13,698 nucleotides of DNA from Acidobacteriaceae bacterium (lineage in GTDB: Bacteria > Acidobacteriota > Terriglobia > Terriglobales > Acidobacteriaceae): contig JAOAPJ010000381.1 of assembly GCA_025462805.1 (NCBI GenBank), positions 1-13,698 on the forward strand, read 5' to 3'. The notes beneath the pieces were generated by a model. That model did not search any database. It was not told the origin of the DNA and saw only the letters and a program-made list of their open reading frames with translations. How positions within the stretch are numbered: the first letter of the stretch is position 1; each line of letters opens with the position of its first letter. Of the stretch, positions 1 to 7,392 are shown piece by piece. Made by a program: the position numbers and the translations under genes.

Positions 1-2
1 AC

Positions 3-647
3 TGGGCGCGGAAATTCGGCGTGGCCCAAGCCTCGATTCGCGAGGCCATCAATCTCCTCGCACAAGAGGGATTTGTTACTAAGGCCTCAGGCCGGAGCGC
101 GCGCGTCGTCAACCTTACAGAACAAGATGTCTTGCATATCTACGAGGTGCGGGGCGCCCTTGAAGGGCTCGCCGCCAGACTGCTGGCGACGCGGACCCAG
201 GACGTCCAGCCGCTCGAACTGGCGCTGGAGATGATGCGCCGCGCCTCGAAGGAAAGGCGCCCGGCAGAATTGCTTGACGCCGACCTCAAGTTTCACCTTG
301 AGCTCTGCCGCCTGTCCAACAACCCCTATGTGTTCGACCATGCCAAGCGCGTCCTGTTGCCCGTCTTTGCCTTCGCGCGCATCCGAGTGATCTCGAGCGG
401 ACAGGACACCTCTGTGTGGAGCAAGGATTTCGATGCGCATCAGCGCATCGTGGACCTGGTGAAAGAAGGCCAGGGTGAAGTGGCAGAGGCATACGTTAGG
501 CGGGCGATGGCCCGATTTGCATCGACCGCTTATGACAACTGGGAGAAAAAGCCGGCGATCCCGGGGCGGGCGCGGCAGCGAAGCGGAGCGCCCGTGAAAC
601 AAAGGAGCAAGCAAAAGAATCCGCAGCAGCCCACCCGATCCTGCTGA
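3..647 (+). CDS. GntR family regulator, FadR subfamily (5'-truncated by window edge)
   Basis: This is a DNA-binding transcription regulator whose N-terminus lies outside the window. The first complete codon is at base 3, and the GTG at 21 is an internal valine of the helix-turn-helix, not a start. The visible helix-turn-helix reads KFGVAQASIREAINLLAQEG, the recognition part of a winged GntR domain. It is followed by a helical FCD effector domain (from about visible residue 35 to 185) and a basic, low-complexity tail. In FCD domains a metal is usually held by Asp, His, His and His. Here D94, H98 and H146 (numbered from base 3) match, but the third His position appears to be Ala168, so metal binding may be altered. 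It converges on the rhaT-like gene, with 35 bases between the stops. Regulators of this class often control sugar-acid genes, so the adjacent dehydratase/permease pair is a plausible but unproven target. Confidence 0.88.
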   Translation, partial: WARKFGVAQASIREAINLLAQEGFVTKASGRSARVVNLTEQDVLHIYEVRGALEGLAARLLATRTQDVQPLELALEMMRRASKERRPAELLDADLKFHLELCRLSNNPYVFDHAKRVLLPVFAFARIRVISSGQDTSVWSKDFDAHQRIVDLVKEGQGEVAEAYVRRAMARFASTAYDNWEKKPAIPGRARQRSGAPVKQRSKQKNPQQPTRSC

Positions 648-682
648 GCACCCACAGAAGCGGCATCCCTGACCGTGCCAAT

Positions 683-1699
683 TTAGGACCGATTGCCGGT
701 TGTGAACAGGACTGTCGCGAGAATCAGGAGTCCGAGCCCGAATCCGAGATATGCGCGAGCGCGCCCGGAGGAGCCCTTCCATTCGCCCGTCAGAACTCCC
801 GAACCGATCGCCGTCGCGATCATGAAGATCTGGAACAATCCCCAGCCAACCGACGTTCCCAATGTCCCGAGAAGCACAGCGCTCATCCCATAGAGGGCAA
901 AAGCTCCCATCCAGAGCGCGGCCATCGCGCTCGACAACAAGGCATCCGGGATCGGTACGCGGAAAGCGGACACACTGCGGTTCCACATCAGCAGGTACAC
1001 GGAATACGTGAGATTGGGCACAAACCCGCCGGCCAGCGCGATGGGCCACACCGAGTAAGCCGCCCGCACGGGCGAGTTTCCAAGAGCAACGGCCTGGCGA
1101 GCGACGTCCTGACCGAAGGCAAAGGAGTAGTTCAACATGGGCGCCATAAAGCCGCAGAGTACGGCAAGAAGAATGGAAGTGAGATATCCCCGGCGCTGCG
1201 TGAGCTGTTCATCCTGCCGCGCGCTCCTTTCCCGCAGATGCCCTCCCCACGCAGTCAGTGCTATGCCAAGCACCATCAGTAGGACTCCCGCAAGCAAGAG
1301 GGAAAGGTCGCCTGTGCTCACCGACTGTCGTTGCTGAACAAACAGTGGAACAAGGGTGCCGAGCACCGCACCCAAGCCCACAATGATGGAGTAGGCAACA
1401 CCAAGGCCGAGACGCGCGACGGAGATTCCAAACAGGACCTGCGCAACACCCCACCCGGCGCCGAATGCGACCGGCGCAGTAAATTCGGATAGCTTGAGCG
1501 CGCCGTAAACAGTTCCGAGATGGTCGACCAGCAGCAACGCCAAACCCCACGGAAGAACCACGAGGGAAACCAGGCTGAACACCAGCCACACGTTCTCCCA
1601 CTTCCAGGTGCGGACAAACTTCGCAGGAAGCATGCAGTTGCCGGACATCGCTCCCGCCATGACGGTGAGTCCCAGCCCGGCAAAGGCGGACCGTGTCAT
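683..1699 (-). CDS. rhaT: RhaT-type L-rhamnose/H+ symporter-like sugar permease
   Basis: This inner-membrane permease belongs to the RhaT family of the drug/metabolite transporter superfamily. At 338 residues it is close to the 344 of E. coli RhaT and shows about ten hydrophobic segments along its whole length. The N-terminal pattern, a small-residue stretch, then PAKFVRTWKWENVWLVFSLV and a VVLPWGLALL segment, parallels the start of E. coli RhaT (PFKKVKKWSWETMW, then ILPW). Its ATG overlaps the TGA of the upstream dehydratase gene by four bases, so the two are very likely one transcript with coupled translation; only a weak AGGG precedes the start. Because it is paired with an L-fuconate dehydratase, the substrate may be L-fucose, another 6-deoxy-hexose or a sugar acid rather than rhamnose. 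No rhamnose isomerase, kinase or aldolase gene is in the window. The family call is firm and the substrate is inferred. Confidence 0.88.
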   Translation of the reverse strand: MTRSAFAGLGLTVMAGAMSGNCMLPAKFVRTWKWENVWLVFSLVSLVVLPWGLALLLVDHLGTVYGALKLSEFTAPVAFGAGWGVAQVLFGISVARLGLGVAYSIIVGLGAVLGTLVPLFVQQRQSVSTGDLSLLLAGVLLMVLGIALTAWGGHLRERSARQDEQLTQRRGYLTSILLAVLCGFMAPMLNYSFAFGQDVARQAVALGNSPVRAAYSVWPIALAGGFVPNLTYSVYLLMWNRSVSAFRVPIPDALLSSAMAALWMGAFALYGMSAVLLGTLGTSVGWGLFQIFMIATAIGSGVLTGEWKGSSGRARAYLGFGLGLLILATVLFTTGNRS

Positions 1700-2949
1700 A
1701 CGCCCTGCGCACGCAGCATCTTCAGGTCAGAGGATGCGCCCGTCTCCTGAGGAGTTTTGTAGACACCACCCTCCACCTGCGCCGGGAATACAAATTCGGC
1801 CTTCAGATGAGGAATGTGCTCGAGGAAGATGACTTCGTGTCCGAGGGCGATCCGGTTGAAGAGCACAAGGTGTTGGTGGATCTGCCCCATGTCTCCTACG
1901 TGCGGAACGAGCGGCAGGTTGAATTTCTTTGCAAGAAGGCTGACGGTGAGAAACTCGCTCACACCGGCGAGCCGCGTCGCATCGGCCTGAACATAGTGGA
2001 TGGCATTCGCCTGAAGAAAGTTCTTGAATACCACCCGATTTGGTATATGTTCTCCCGCCGCTAGCATGACCGGTGCAATCTCGCGTGCCAGCGTCACGTG
2101 CCCGAGTATGTCGTCGGGATGCGTCGGCTCTTCAATCCACAGCGGATTGAATCGAGCGAGGAGCTTGGTCATGCGCAACGCTGTGGGGACGCTCCACTGC
2201 TGGTTGGCATCGAACATGAGGGTTCCAGCTTCTCCAGCGCAATCGCGAAGCATCGCAGCACGTCGAAGGTCGCGGCCCTCGTCGGCCGAGCCCACCTTGA
2301 GCTTGAATGCAGTGAAGCCTTGGCTCAAGGCTCGCTGCGTCAGATCGCGAACTCTCTGGTCGTCGTACGCCATCCAACCCACCGAAGTATCGTACCCAGG
2401 GTAGCCGCGCTGAAGGATCTCGCTCCGTTCCGATCGGCTGGCCCAATTGGTACGCAGCATATCGAGAGCTTCCTCACGCGACAGAACCTCCTCTACATAA
2501 CTCAGGTCGAGAAGCGAAACGACCTGTTCCGCAGTTAGATCCAGCAACAGCTTCCACAGCGGAACGCCCCGATGCTTCGCCCACAGATCGAAACAGGCGT
2601 TGGTGACCGAAGCCAGCGCGAGGTGAACCACACCCTTGTGCGGACCGAGCCAGCGCATCGCGGAGTCATCCGCGAGCCTCTTCGAGAAAGCACCAAAGTC
2701 CGCCATTAACTCTTCGATCTCCATCCCGGCGAGGGGCCTGGCGAGTACTTCAATCGCATCGCAAACGATCCGGTTCCCCTCGCCCAGCGTCAGTGTGATG
2801 CCGGTGGAGGTCCGCCCGCCCGACGTGTACAGCTGGGTCACGCCGAGGCAGTACTCAGGGTCGGTATGAATGGCATCGCTTCCCGCTCCGTCCGAGAGTG
2901 GATAGCGCATATCGAATGCGGCAATGCGTTCGATAACACACGTCGGCAT
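1696..2949 (-). CDS. fucD: L-fuconate dehydratase-like enolase-superfamily enzyme
   Basis: This is a 417-residue cytosolic enzyme of the mandelate racemase branch of the enolase superfamily. It closely resembles characterised L-fuconate dehydratase from Xanthomonas, which removes water from L-fuconate to give 2-keto-3-deoxy-L-fuconate. Matching segments include an N-terminal GSDAIHTDPEY, RWLGPHKGVVHLALASVTNA near 99-118, and the barrel motifs: FKLKVG (K216, K218), DANQQW (D247), WIEEPTHPDD (E273), AAGEH (E300) and VPHVG (H350). These correspond to the base pair, the three Mg2+ ligands and the second catalytic His. The start at 2949 has AGGAG five bases upstream. Known members also act on L-galactonate, D-arabinonate and related acids, so the physiological acid could be one of these. 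It is co-transcribed with the permease gene. A probable dehydrogenase remnant ends 14 bases before its start, which suggests it was once an internal operon gene. Confidence 0.9.
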   Translation of the reverse strand: MPTCVIERIAAFDMRYPLSDGAGSDAIHTDPEYCLGVTQLYTSGGRTSTGITLTLGEGNRIVCDAIEVLARPLAGMEIEELMADFGAFSKRLADDSAMRWLGPHKGVVHLALASVTNACFDLWAKHRGVPLWKLLLDLTAEQVVSLLDLSYVEEVLSREEALDMLRTNWASRSERSEILQRGYPGYDTSVGWMAYDDQRVRDLTQRALSQGFTAFKLKVGSADEGRDLRRAAMLRDCAGEAGTLMFDANQQWSVPTALRMTKLLARFNPLWIEEPTHPDDILGHVTLAREIAPVMLAAGEHIPNRVVFKNFLQANAIHYVQADATRLAGVSEFLTVSLLAKKFNLPLVPHVGDMGQIHQHLVLFNRIALGHEVIFLEHIPHLKAEFVFPAQVEGGVYKTPQETGASSDLKMLRAQGV

Positions 2950-2963
2950 GATCGCTCCTGAAA

Positions 2964-3029
2964 CTAACGCCTGTAGTCAAGCTCCGCACCGCCGCTGACC
3001 GGCACAATGCGGCCAATCATCAAGCGTGC
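2964..3029 (-). pseudogene. C-terminal remnant of a short-chain dehydrogenase/reductase
   Basis: Read leftward, the bases before the dehydratase gene encode ARLMI followed by GRIVPVSGGAELDYRR and a TAG stop at 2966-2964. This has the form of the C-terminal end of classical SDR enzymes (small-x-x-[MT]-x-G-x-x-[LIV]-x-V-[DS]-G-G). The frame is open only back to about 3062, where a TAG closes it, and I see no Rossmann GxxxGxG or YxxxK motif further upstream in any leftward frame. It therefore looks like the tail left after deletion or decay of a full gene that ended 14 bases before the dehydratase ATG. L-fucose dehydrogenases and 2-keto-3-deoxy-L-fuconate dehydrogenases are often SDRs, so a lost pathway neighbour is plausible. 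The match rests on about 20 residues and could be chance. Confidence 0.45.
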
Positions 3030-3390
3030 CCGGCGGAAAAGAAGCCTCGACTGCATTCGCTGCTACACCCCATTTTGGGCGCTCAAAGTTGCTGCGAGCA
3101 CATCTTACCTGAGAACTGCGGGGATCGATTCTTATGCAAGCGCTCATTATGGCATCGTTGGACCTGCAGAACGTCACCGCGTCCATCGTTGCCATGGACA
3201 TGGCAGTGCCCAATTCCGCTCTCCGGGTTAGCCATCGTGCAGTGCCGTAGACCTGTCGCAGCCTACGGACCCTCAACAATGGAAGGGGTAGAATGGCAGC
3301 ATTACTCGGCCAAGCCGGCGAAGGCGAACGACCGGCTTAGAGTTCACTCTCTCCAGAGATCGACTTCGCTCCATTCCCGGGACAACTCTT

Positions 3391-3400
3391 TTAAACGCTT
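3391..3400. promoter_or_regulatory. LacI-family-like operator, upstream site
   Basis: The sequence TTAAACGCTT fits the AAnCGnTT core common to LacI/GalR-family operators. It is centred on CG at 3396-3397, 119 bases upstream of the equivalent CG in the site at 3511-3520. It is not a perfect palindrome. It sits in the middle of the divergent region and could serve either promoter or act as an auxiliary site for looping. No LacI-family gene is in the window, so the cognate protein is unknown. Confidence 0.4.
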
Positions 3401-3470
3401 CACTTTGTAGAAGAGCGCCCTCCCCCGCGAGCCGCTCCGCGAACCACTTGGTCACTTTTGCAGGTTATTG

Positions 3471-3490
3471 CGAAAAAGTGGTGTTTTTCG
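3471..3490. repeat. AT-rich inverted repeat just upstream of the -35
   Basis: The seven-base arms CGAAAAA (3471-3477) and TTTTTCG (3484-3490) are exact reverse complements around a six-base spacer. The repeat ends four bases before the TTGACA element. It could be a regulator site, an UP-like AT-rich element for RNA polymerase, or a hairpin closing a leftward-facing transcript. The sequence alone does not choose between these. Confidence 0.4.
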
Positions 3491-3494
3491 GCTC

Positions 3495-3524
3495 TTGACA
3501 ATCCTCAATTTAAGCGCTTAGTTT
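3495..3524 (+). promoter_or_regulatory. Sigma-70-type promoter candidate for the receptor and glycosidase genes
   Basis: A perfect TTGACA lies at 3495-3500. With an 18-base spacer the -10 would be TAGTTT (3519-3524), which matches the consensus at three of six positions; a 17-base spacer gives the poorer TTAGTT. The spacer contains the palindromic site TAAGCGCTTA, so a repressor bound there would block polymerase. A start point near 3531 would leave a leader of about 174 bases before the receptor ATG. The -35 is strong, the -10 is weak and the assignment is provisional. Confidence 0.45.
3511..3520. promoter_or_regulatory. Palindromic LacI-family-like operator between -35 and -10
   Basis: TAAGCGCTTA is an exact ten-base palindrome centred on CG, with the AAnCGnTT core typical of LacI/GalR-family operators. 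It lies inside the spacer of the candidate promoter, a classic position for repression. A LacI-family repressor released by a sugar is the simplest reading. Its gene is not in this window, and the GntR-type regulator at the left edge would be expected to bind a different kind of site. Confidence 0.5.
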
Positions 3525-3704
3525 TGGTTCGCACGATAGGGCAACTCGGTCTTATGAGCGCCCACGGGTTCTGAAATTTCCTCTCCTGCCGAACCGCAGG
3601 AAACACGTCCCTGTGTGCCAGTGCAGAACAAAGCGCCGCCACGCTCCCCGACGAGTTCAGAACACGTGTGAACTTGACCAAGCCAACTTCGTGGGAGGCT
3701 CGGA

Positions 3705-6700
3705 ATGTTTCCAGGATTCAAGCACAGAGTTTTTCGGCATATTCTCTTTCCCCGGAGGTTGCTTTGCCTCCTCCTTCTCCTTGCGCCCGCCCTCACGCTG
3801 ATGGGGCAAGTCGATCAGGGAACGATCACCGGGACGGTGCAAGACCCTTCCGGCGCCATGGTTGCCGGTGCCAATGTCACCATCACCAGCACCGATACCG
3901 GACTGGCGCTGCAGCGCACTACCAATGCAAGTGGTAACTACACATTCTCGCCGCTGAAGATCGGCAGCTACAGACTGAGCGCAACCGCGCCGGGATTCCA
4001 GACCTCGCAGGAGAACGTGCACGTTGATATTCAGCAGCGGCTGAATATCAACCTCACACTCAAACCAGGAGCAGCCACGGAATCGGTCACTGTGACCACC
4101 GCAGCCCCTCTGCAGCAGACGCAGGATGCGTCGGTGGGACAGGTGATCGATGCCCACACCATCGACAACACACCGCTCAACGGGCGGAACTGGGTTTACA
4201 TCGCGCAGCTCACCGCAGGCGTGACTCCTCCCTTCGGCAACACACGTGGCAGTGGCAGCGGCGACTTCGTCGCCAACGGCCAGAATGCCGAGCAGAATAA
4301 CTTCATCCTCGATGGAGTGGATAACAACACAAACCTGATCGATTTCCTCAACGGATCCAGCTATGTCATGCGTCCGCCCCCCGATGCGCTGGCTGAATTC
4401 AACATACAGACCAGCGACTTCAGCGCCGAGTTCGGTCACTCCGCCGGTGCGGTGTTGAACGCCAGCATCAAATCCGGAACCAACCAGATCCACGGCGACC
4501 TTTGGGAATACTTCCGCAACACCAATCTCGACGCACAGAATTGGAACGCCAAGACCAAAGGCCCCTACCACCAGAATCAATTCGGAGCCACGCTCGGCTT
4601 CCCTGTTTGGAAGAACCATCTCTTTTACTTTGGGGACATCGAAGCGAACCGCATCACGATCGCGAACCCTTCCAACACCGCTGTTCCCACTGCCCTCATG
4701 CGCCAGGGCAACTTCTCTGAGCTGCTCAACCCCTCACTCACTGGGCAAAATAAGCCCATTCAGCTCTATCAGCCGAACTCAGGCGGCACCACGACGTTGT
4801 CCTGCAACGGACAGAACAATGTCTTCTGCGCGGGACAGATCGACAGCGTCGCACAGCGCATTCTTAACCTCTATCCCAGCCCCAACACAGGCGCCGTTGG
4901 GCAAACGTACAACAACTACAACGTCAACCTGGGCCAGTCGGACGATATCATCCAATGGGACCAGCGCGTCGATTGGAACATCAGTCAGAAAGACCAGGCG
5001 TACGCGCGCTACAGCTACGCGCATGAGATCAGAACCAACGGACTCCCTCTTGGGCCGATTCTCGACGGGAGCGGCTTCGGCGGTCAGACGGACACCAACC
5101 TGGCCGAAAACTTCATGCTGAGTGAGACCCACGCCTTCTCGCCCACCCTCGCGAACGAGTTCCGCTTCGGCTATAACTGGATCTCCTCGATCTACCATCA
5201 ACCGAACGCAAACAACAATTCATTGGCAGCATCTCTCGGCCTGGGCGGCGTGCCGAATCTGGGGCCTGGACTTGGCGGCCTACCGCTCGGCTACTTCAAC
5301 GACAGCAGCATCCATCAGTGGGGGTCGGTCGGCACACAGGACGAAGCGCAGAACGTCTATCAGATCCTCGACAACGTCACCAAGACGCTCGGCAACCATT
5401 CCTTCAAGGCCGGCGTGTCCTTTCAGGCCATCCGGGTCTTCGATCGATATGCTGCGGCTCCTCTGGGGCAATACTTCTACGGCAACGTCTACACGGGAGC
5501 GCCTGGCGTCAGCTTCACCGGATATGGAGTCGCGGACTTCCTGGCCAATCAGATGAGCTCCGCCGATATCTACACCACGCCGTCCTTTCGCGATTCGCAG
5601 TGGTACGACGCCGCCTATTTCCAGGATGACTGGAAGATCACGCGCACCCTCACGCTCAATCTCGGCCTGCGCTACGATCACTACGAACCGTACAAGGAAC
5701 GGAGCGGCAACCAAGCCAACATCACGCAGGCAACGGGCCTCGGCATCGGCAGCGGATCCGCGGTGTACCAACTCCCCGCAAGGTCTCGCAACCAGGATCT
5801 CGGTTCAGCCTTCCCTGCCACTCTCGCCAAAGACAATGTCGCTCTCCAATATGTCAGCAACGAACGCCTTGCGACCGGCCAATCGCTGAACTTCGCTCCA
5901 CGTGTCGGGTTTGCTTACCAGGCACGTCCCGACATAGTGGTGCGTGGCGGCTTCGGCATCTTCTACGGCGGGCTGCAGAGTGAGGGCAACACCAACCTCG
6001 GAACCAATTTCCCCTGGTCAAACTCGGCATATGTCTATCCGCCAACCTGCGCCGCTGGTAGCTGTGCGTCTCTCACCAGCCAGGGAGTCACCCTCGAGAA
6101 CGGTCTTGTAGCAAAGACTGGCAGCGGGCTGCAGAATTTCGTGTCGAACCCTGGGCTCAACGGTGTCGACGGCCAGATCAAGACACCCTATACCATCGGC
6201 TACAACCTCTCCATCCAGCAGCAGGTCACTCGAGATATGGCGTGGACCCTGAGCTACGTCGGGAACGGTGCTCGCCATCTGCCGCTGTATTACAACCCGA
6301 ACACCGTGCGTGGCCTCTTCGCACCCGGCACAAACACGCAGCAGTATCAGCCCTTCCCCGACCTGGGCGGCATGGGCATCATCCACTACGGCGGCATGAG
6401 CGACTACAACTCGCTGCAGGCAAAGCTGGAGAAGCGGATGTCCAGGAGCCTGAGCTTTCTGGCCACCTACACCTGGGCGCACAATCTGACCAACGATAGC
6501 GACCCGGGCGGTCTCAGCACGGCTGTCGGCGACCGCAACATGGCGCTCATTCCCTGGTCAGAGGAGTACACCAACTCCCCGTATGATGTTCGCCACCGGT
6601 TTACTTTCAACGGCAACTATCAGCTACCGTTCGGCAGGGGCAGAAAGTTTCTGAATAGCTCGCGCTGGGAAGATGAGGTGGTGGGCGGCTGGTCGTCGAG

Positions 6701-7277
6701 CCTGACGTTTGCGGCTCAGACGGGTACTCCGTTCTCTGTCTCTTCCGATATCAGTACCGCGGCTGGCGGCAGCGCTAGGACCTTCAGAACGCGCGACCCC
6801 TTCGCCGCCGGCGGCGTCCCGGACAATGTCAACAATCCCGGTGTGACCTGCGCGACCAAGACACGGACGCGGGAGCATTGGTACAACCCCTGCGCCTTCG
6901 CCAATCCGGTTCCGGGCAACGCCATCGCGCCGGTCGGTACTCCGGTGGGGACAGGAGGCTACCAGTACTATGCGCCGGTAACGAGTGAAACGGACGCAAT
7001 CGCGTTGCTCGGTGGACGAGCGAACACGGTCTACGGGCCCGGCTATTACAGGATCGACATGTCGCTCTTCAAGAACTTCCCGATATTCCGCGAACAGACC
7101 CTGCAGTTGCGTGCGGATGCCTTCAACCTCTTCAATCATCCCACACTCGACAACCCGGACAAGAACGGCAACGCTACGAACAGCTCGAACGGCGGCCAGA
7201 TCTACGGACCGAATTTCTTTCAGAGCAATACGCCGGATGCCCGTTTTATCCAGCTTTCGGCGAAGTATTCGTTCTAG
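3705..7277 (+). CDS. TonB-dependent outer-membrane receptor, Oar-like, with carboxypeptidase-regulatory-like domain
   Basis: This 1190-residue outer-membrane protein probably imports oligosaccharides using energy passed through TonB. The chosen ATG has GGGAGG six bases upstream. Residues 1 to about 34 form a signal peptide (Arg-rich start, then a Leu-rich core ending near LTLMG). Residues 37-120 form a carboxypeptidase-regulatory-like beta-sandwich, from QGTITGTVQDPSGAMVAG onward. A TonB-box-like ESVTVTTA (126-133) and the plug follow, including LNGRNW near 158, NNFILDGVDNN near 198 and the Oar-typical SIKSGTNQIHGDLWEYFRN near 254. The remainder is the barrel, rich in aromatic-alternating strands and ending in the terminal Phe expected for outer-membrane insertion. 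There is no SusD-like partner next to it, so it is not a standard Bacteroidetes SusCD pair. It is first in a set with three degradative enzymes, which suggests glycan import, though the exact ligand is unknown. Confidence 0.92.
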   Translation: MFPGFKHRVFRHILFPRRLLCLLLLLAPALTLMGQVDQGTITGTVQDPSGAMVAGANVTITSTDTGLALQRTTNASGNYTFSPLKIGSYRLSATAPGFQTSQENVHVDIQQRLNINLTLKPGAATESVTVTTAAPLQQTQDASVGQVIDAHTIDNTPLNGRNWVYIAQLTAGVTPPFGNTRGSGSGDFVANGQNAEQNNFILDGVDNNTNLIDFLNGSSYVMRPPPDALAEFNIQTSDFSAEFGHSAGAVLNASIKSGTNQIHGDLWEYFRNTNLDAQNWNAKTKGPYHQNQFGATLGFPVWKNHLFYFGDIEANRITIANPSNTAVPTALMRQGNFSELLNPSLTGQNKPIQLYQPNSGGTTTLSCNGQNNVFCAGQIDSVAQRILNLYPSPNTGAVGQTYNNYNVNLGQSDDIIQWDQRVDWNISQKDQAYARYSYAHEIRTNGLPLGPILDGSGFGGQTDTNLAENFMLSETHAFSPTLANEFRFGYNWISSIYHQPNANNNSLAASLGLGGVPNLGPGLGGLPLGYFNDSSIHQWGSVGTQDEAQNVYQILDNVTKTLGNHSFKAGVSFQAIRVFDRYAAAPLGQYFYGNVYTGAPGVSFTGYGVADFLANQMSSADIYTTPSFRDSQWYDAAYFQDDWKITRTLTLNLGLRYDHYEPYKERSGNQANITQATGLGIGSGSAVYQLPARSRNQDLGSAFPATLAKDNVALQYVSNERLATGQSLNFAPRVGFAYQARPDIVVRGGFGIFYGGLQSEGNTNLGTNFPWSNSAYVYPPTCAAGSCASLTSQGVTLENGLVAKTGSGLQNFVSNPGLNGVDGQIKTPYTIGYNLSIQQQVTRDMAWTLSYVGNGARHLPLYYNPNTVRGLFAPGTNTQQYQPFPDLGGMGIIHYGGMSDYNSLQAKLEKRMSRSLSFLATYTWAHNLTNDSDPGGLSTAVGDRNMALIPWSEEYTNSPYDVRHRFTFNGNYQLPFGRGRKFLNSSRWEDEVVGGWSSSLTFAAQTGTPFSVSSDISTAAGGSARTFRTRDPFAAGGVPDNVNNPGVTCATKTRTREHWYNPCAFANPVPGNAIAPVGTPVGTGGYQYYAPVTSETDAIALLGGRANTVYGPGYYRIDMSLFKNFPIFREQTLQLRADAFNLFNHPTLDNPDKNGNATNSSNGGQIYGPNFFQSNTPDARFIQLSAKYSF

Positions 7278-7293
7278 CTCCTGACCGGTTTGA

Positions 7294-7322
7294 ACCGGGC
7301 AGAAAGTCGTGATCTGCCCGGT
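7294..7322 (+). terminator. Stable intercistronic hairpin after the receptor gene
   Basis: The ten-base arms ACCGGGCAGA (7294-7303) and TCTGCCCGGT (7313-7322) are perfect reverse complements around a nine-base loop. The structure starts 17 bases after the receptor stop and lies 70 bases before the next gene. No T-run follows (the next bases are CCCGGCCTTTAC), so it is a poor intrinsic terminator. It may be a partial terminator or a barrier to 3' exonucleases that sets the receptor-to-enzyme expression ratio. Confidence 0.55.
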
Positions 7323-7392
7323 CCCGGCCTTTACAGTTGAGAGGTCAACCGACTCACCACCCATCTCTCTGCCGATCTACAAAGGAACGGGA

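Larger units (their letters stand above)
2950..3704. other. Divergent intergenic control region
   Basis: This is 755 bases between the leftward dehydratase and the rightward receptor gene. I see no complete gene. It holds the probable SDR tail (2964-3029), a rightward promoter candidate (3495-3524), two LacI-like CG-centred sites (3391-3400 and 3511-3520) and a weaker third one (3137-3146). It also holds hairpin-forming repeats at 3312-3338 (7-base arms, AAGCCGG and CCGGCTT) and 3471-3490. For the leftward genes the only -10-like hexamer I noticed is CATAAT, read leftward beside the 3137-3146 site, without a good -35. A 38-codon rightward frame at 3134-3250 is open but has no clear ribosome site and resembles nothing I recognise. 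From the promoter candidate to the receptor ATG there would be an untranslated leader of roughly 170 bases. Confidence 0.7.

Noticed and set aside
87..1049. Leftward open frame of 320 codons across the GntR gene and the end of the permease gene
   Set aside because: It overlaps two recognisable genes in other frames, is rich in Arg, Gly and Cys, and has no domain; it is an effect of high GC.
3134..3250. 38-codon rightward frame in the divergent region
   Set aside because: Composition is protein-like, but there is no clear ribosome site, no recognisable family and it is too short to support a call.
3657..4619. Leftward open frame of 320 codons opposite the receptor gene start
   Set aside because: It is antisense to the signal peptide, regulatory-like domain and plug of a clearly coding gene and shows no family motif.
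7309..7392. Upstream extension of the GH-D gene to an ATG at 7309
   Set aside because: That start lies inside the hairpin after the receptor gene and has no ribosome site, whereas ATG 7393 has AAGGA and leads straight into a signal peptide.
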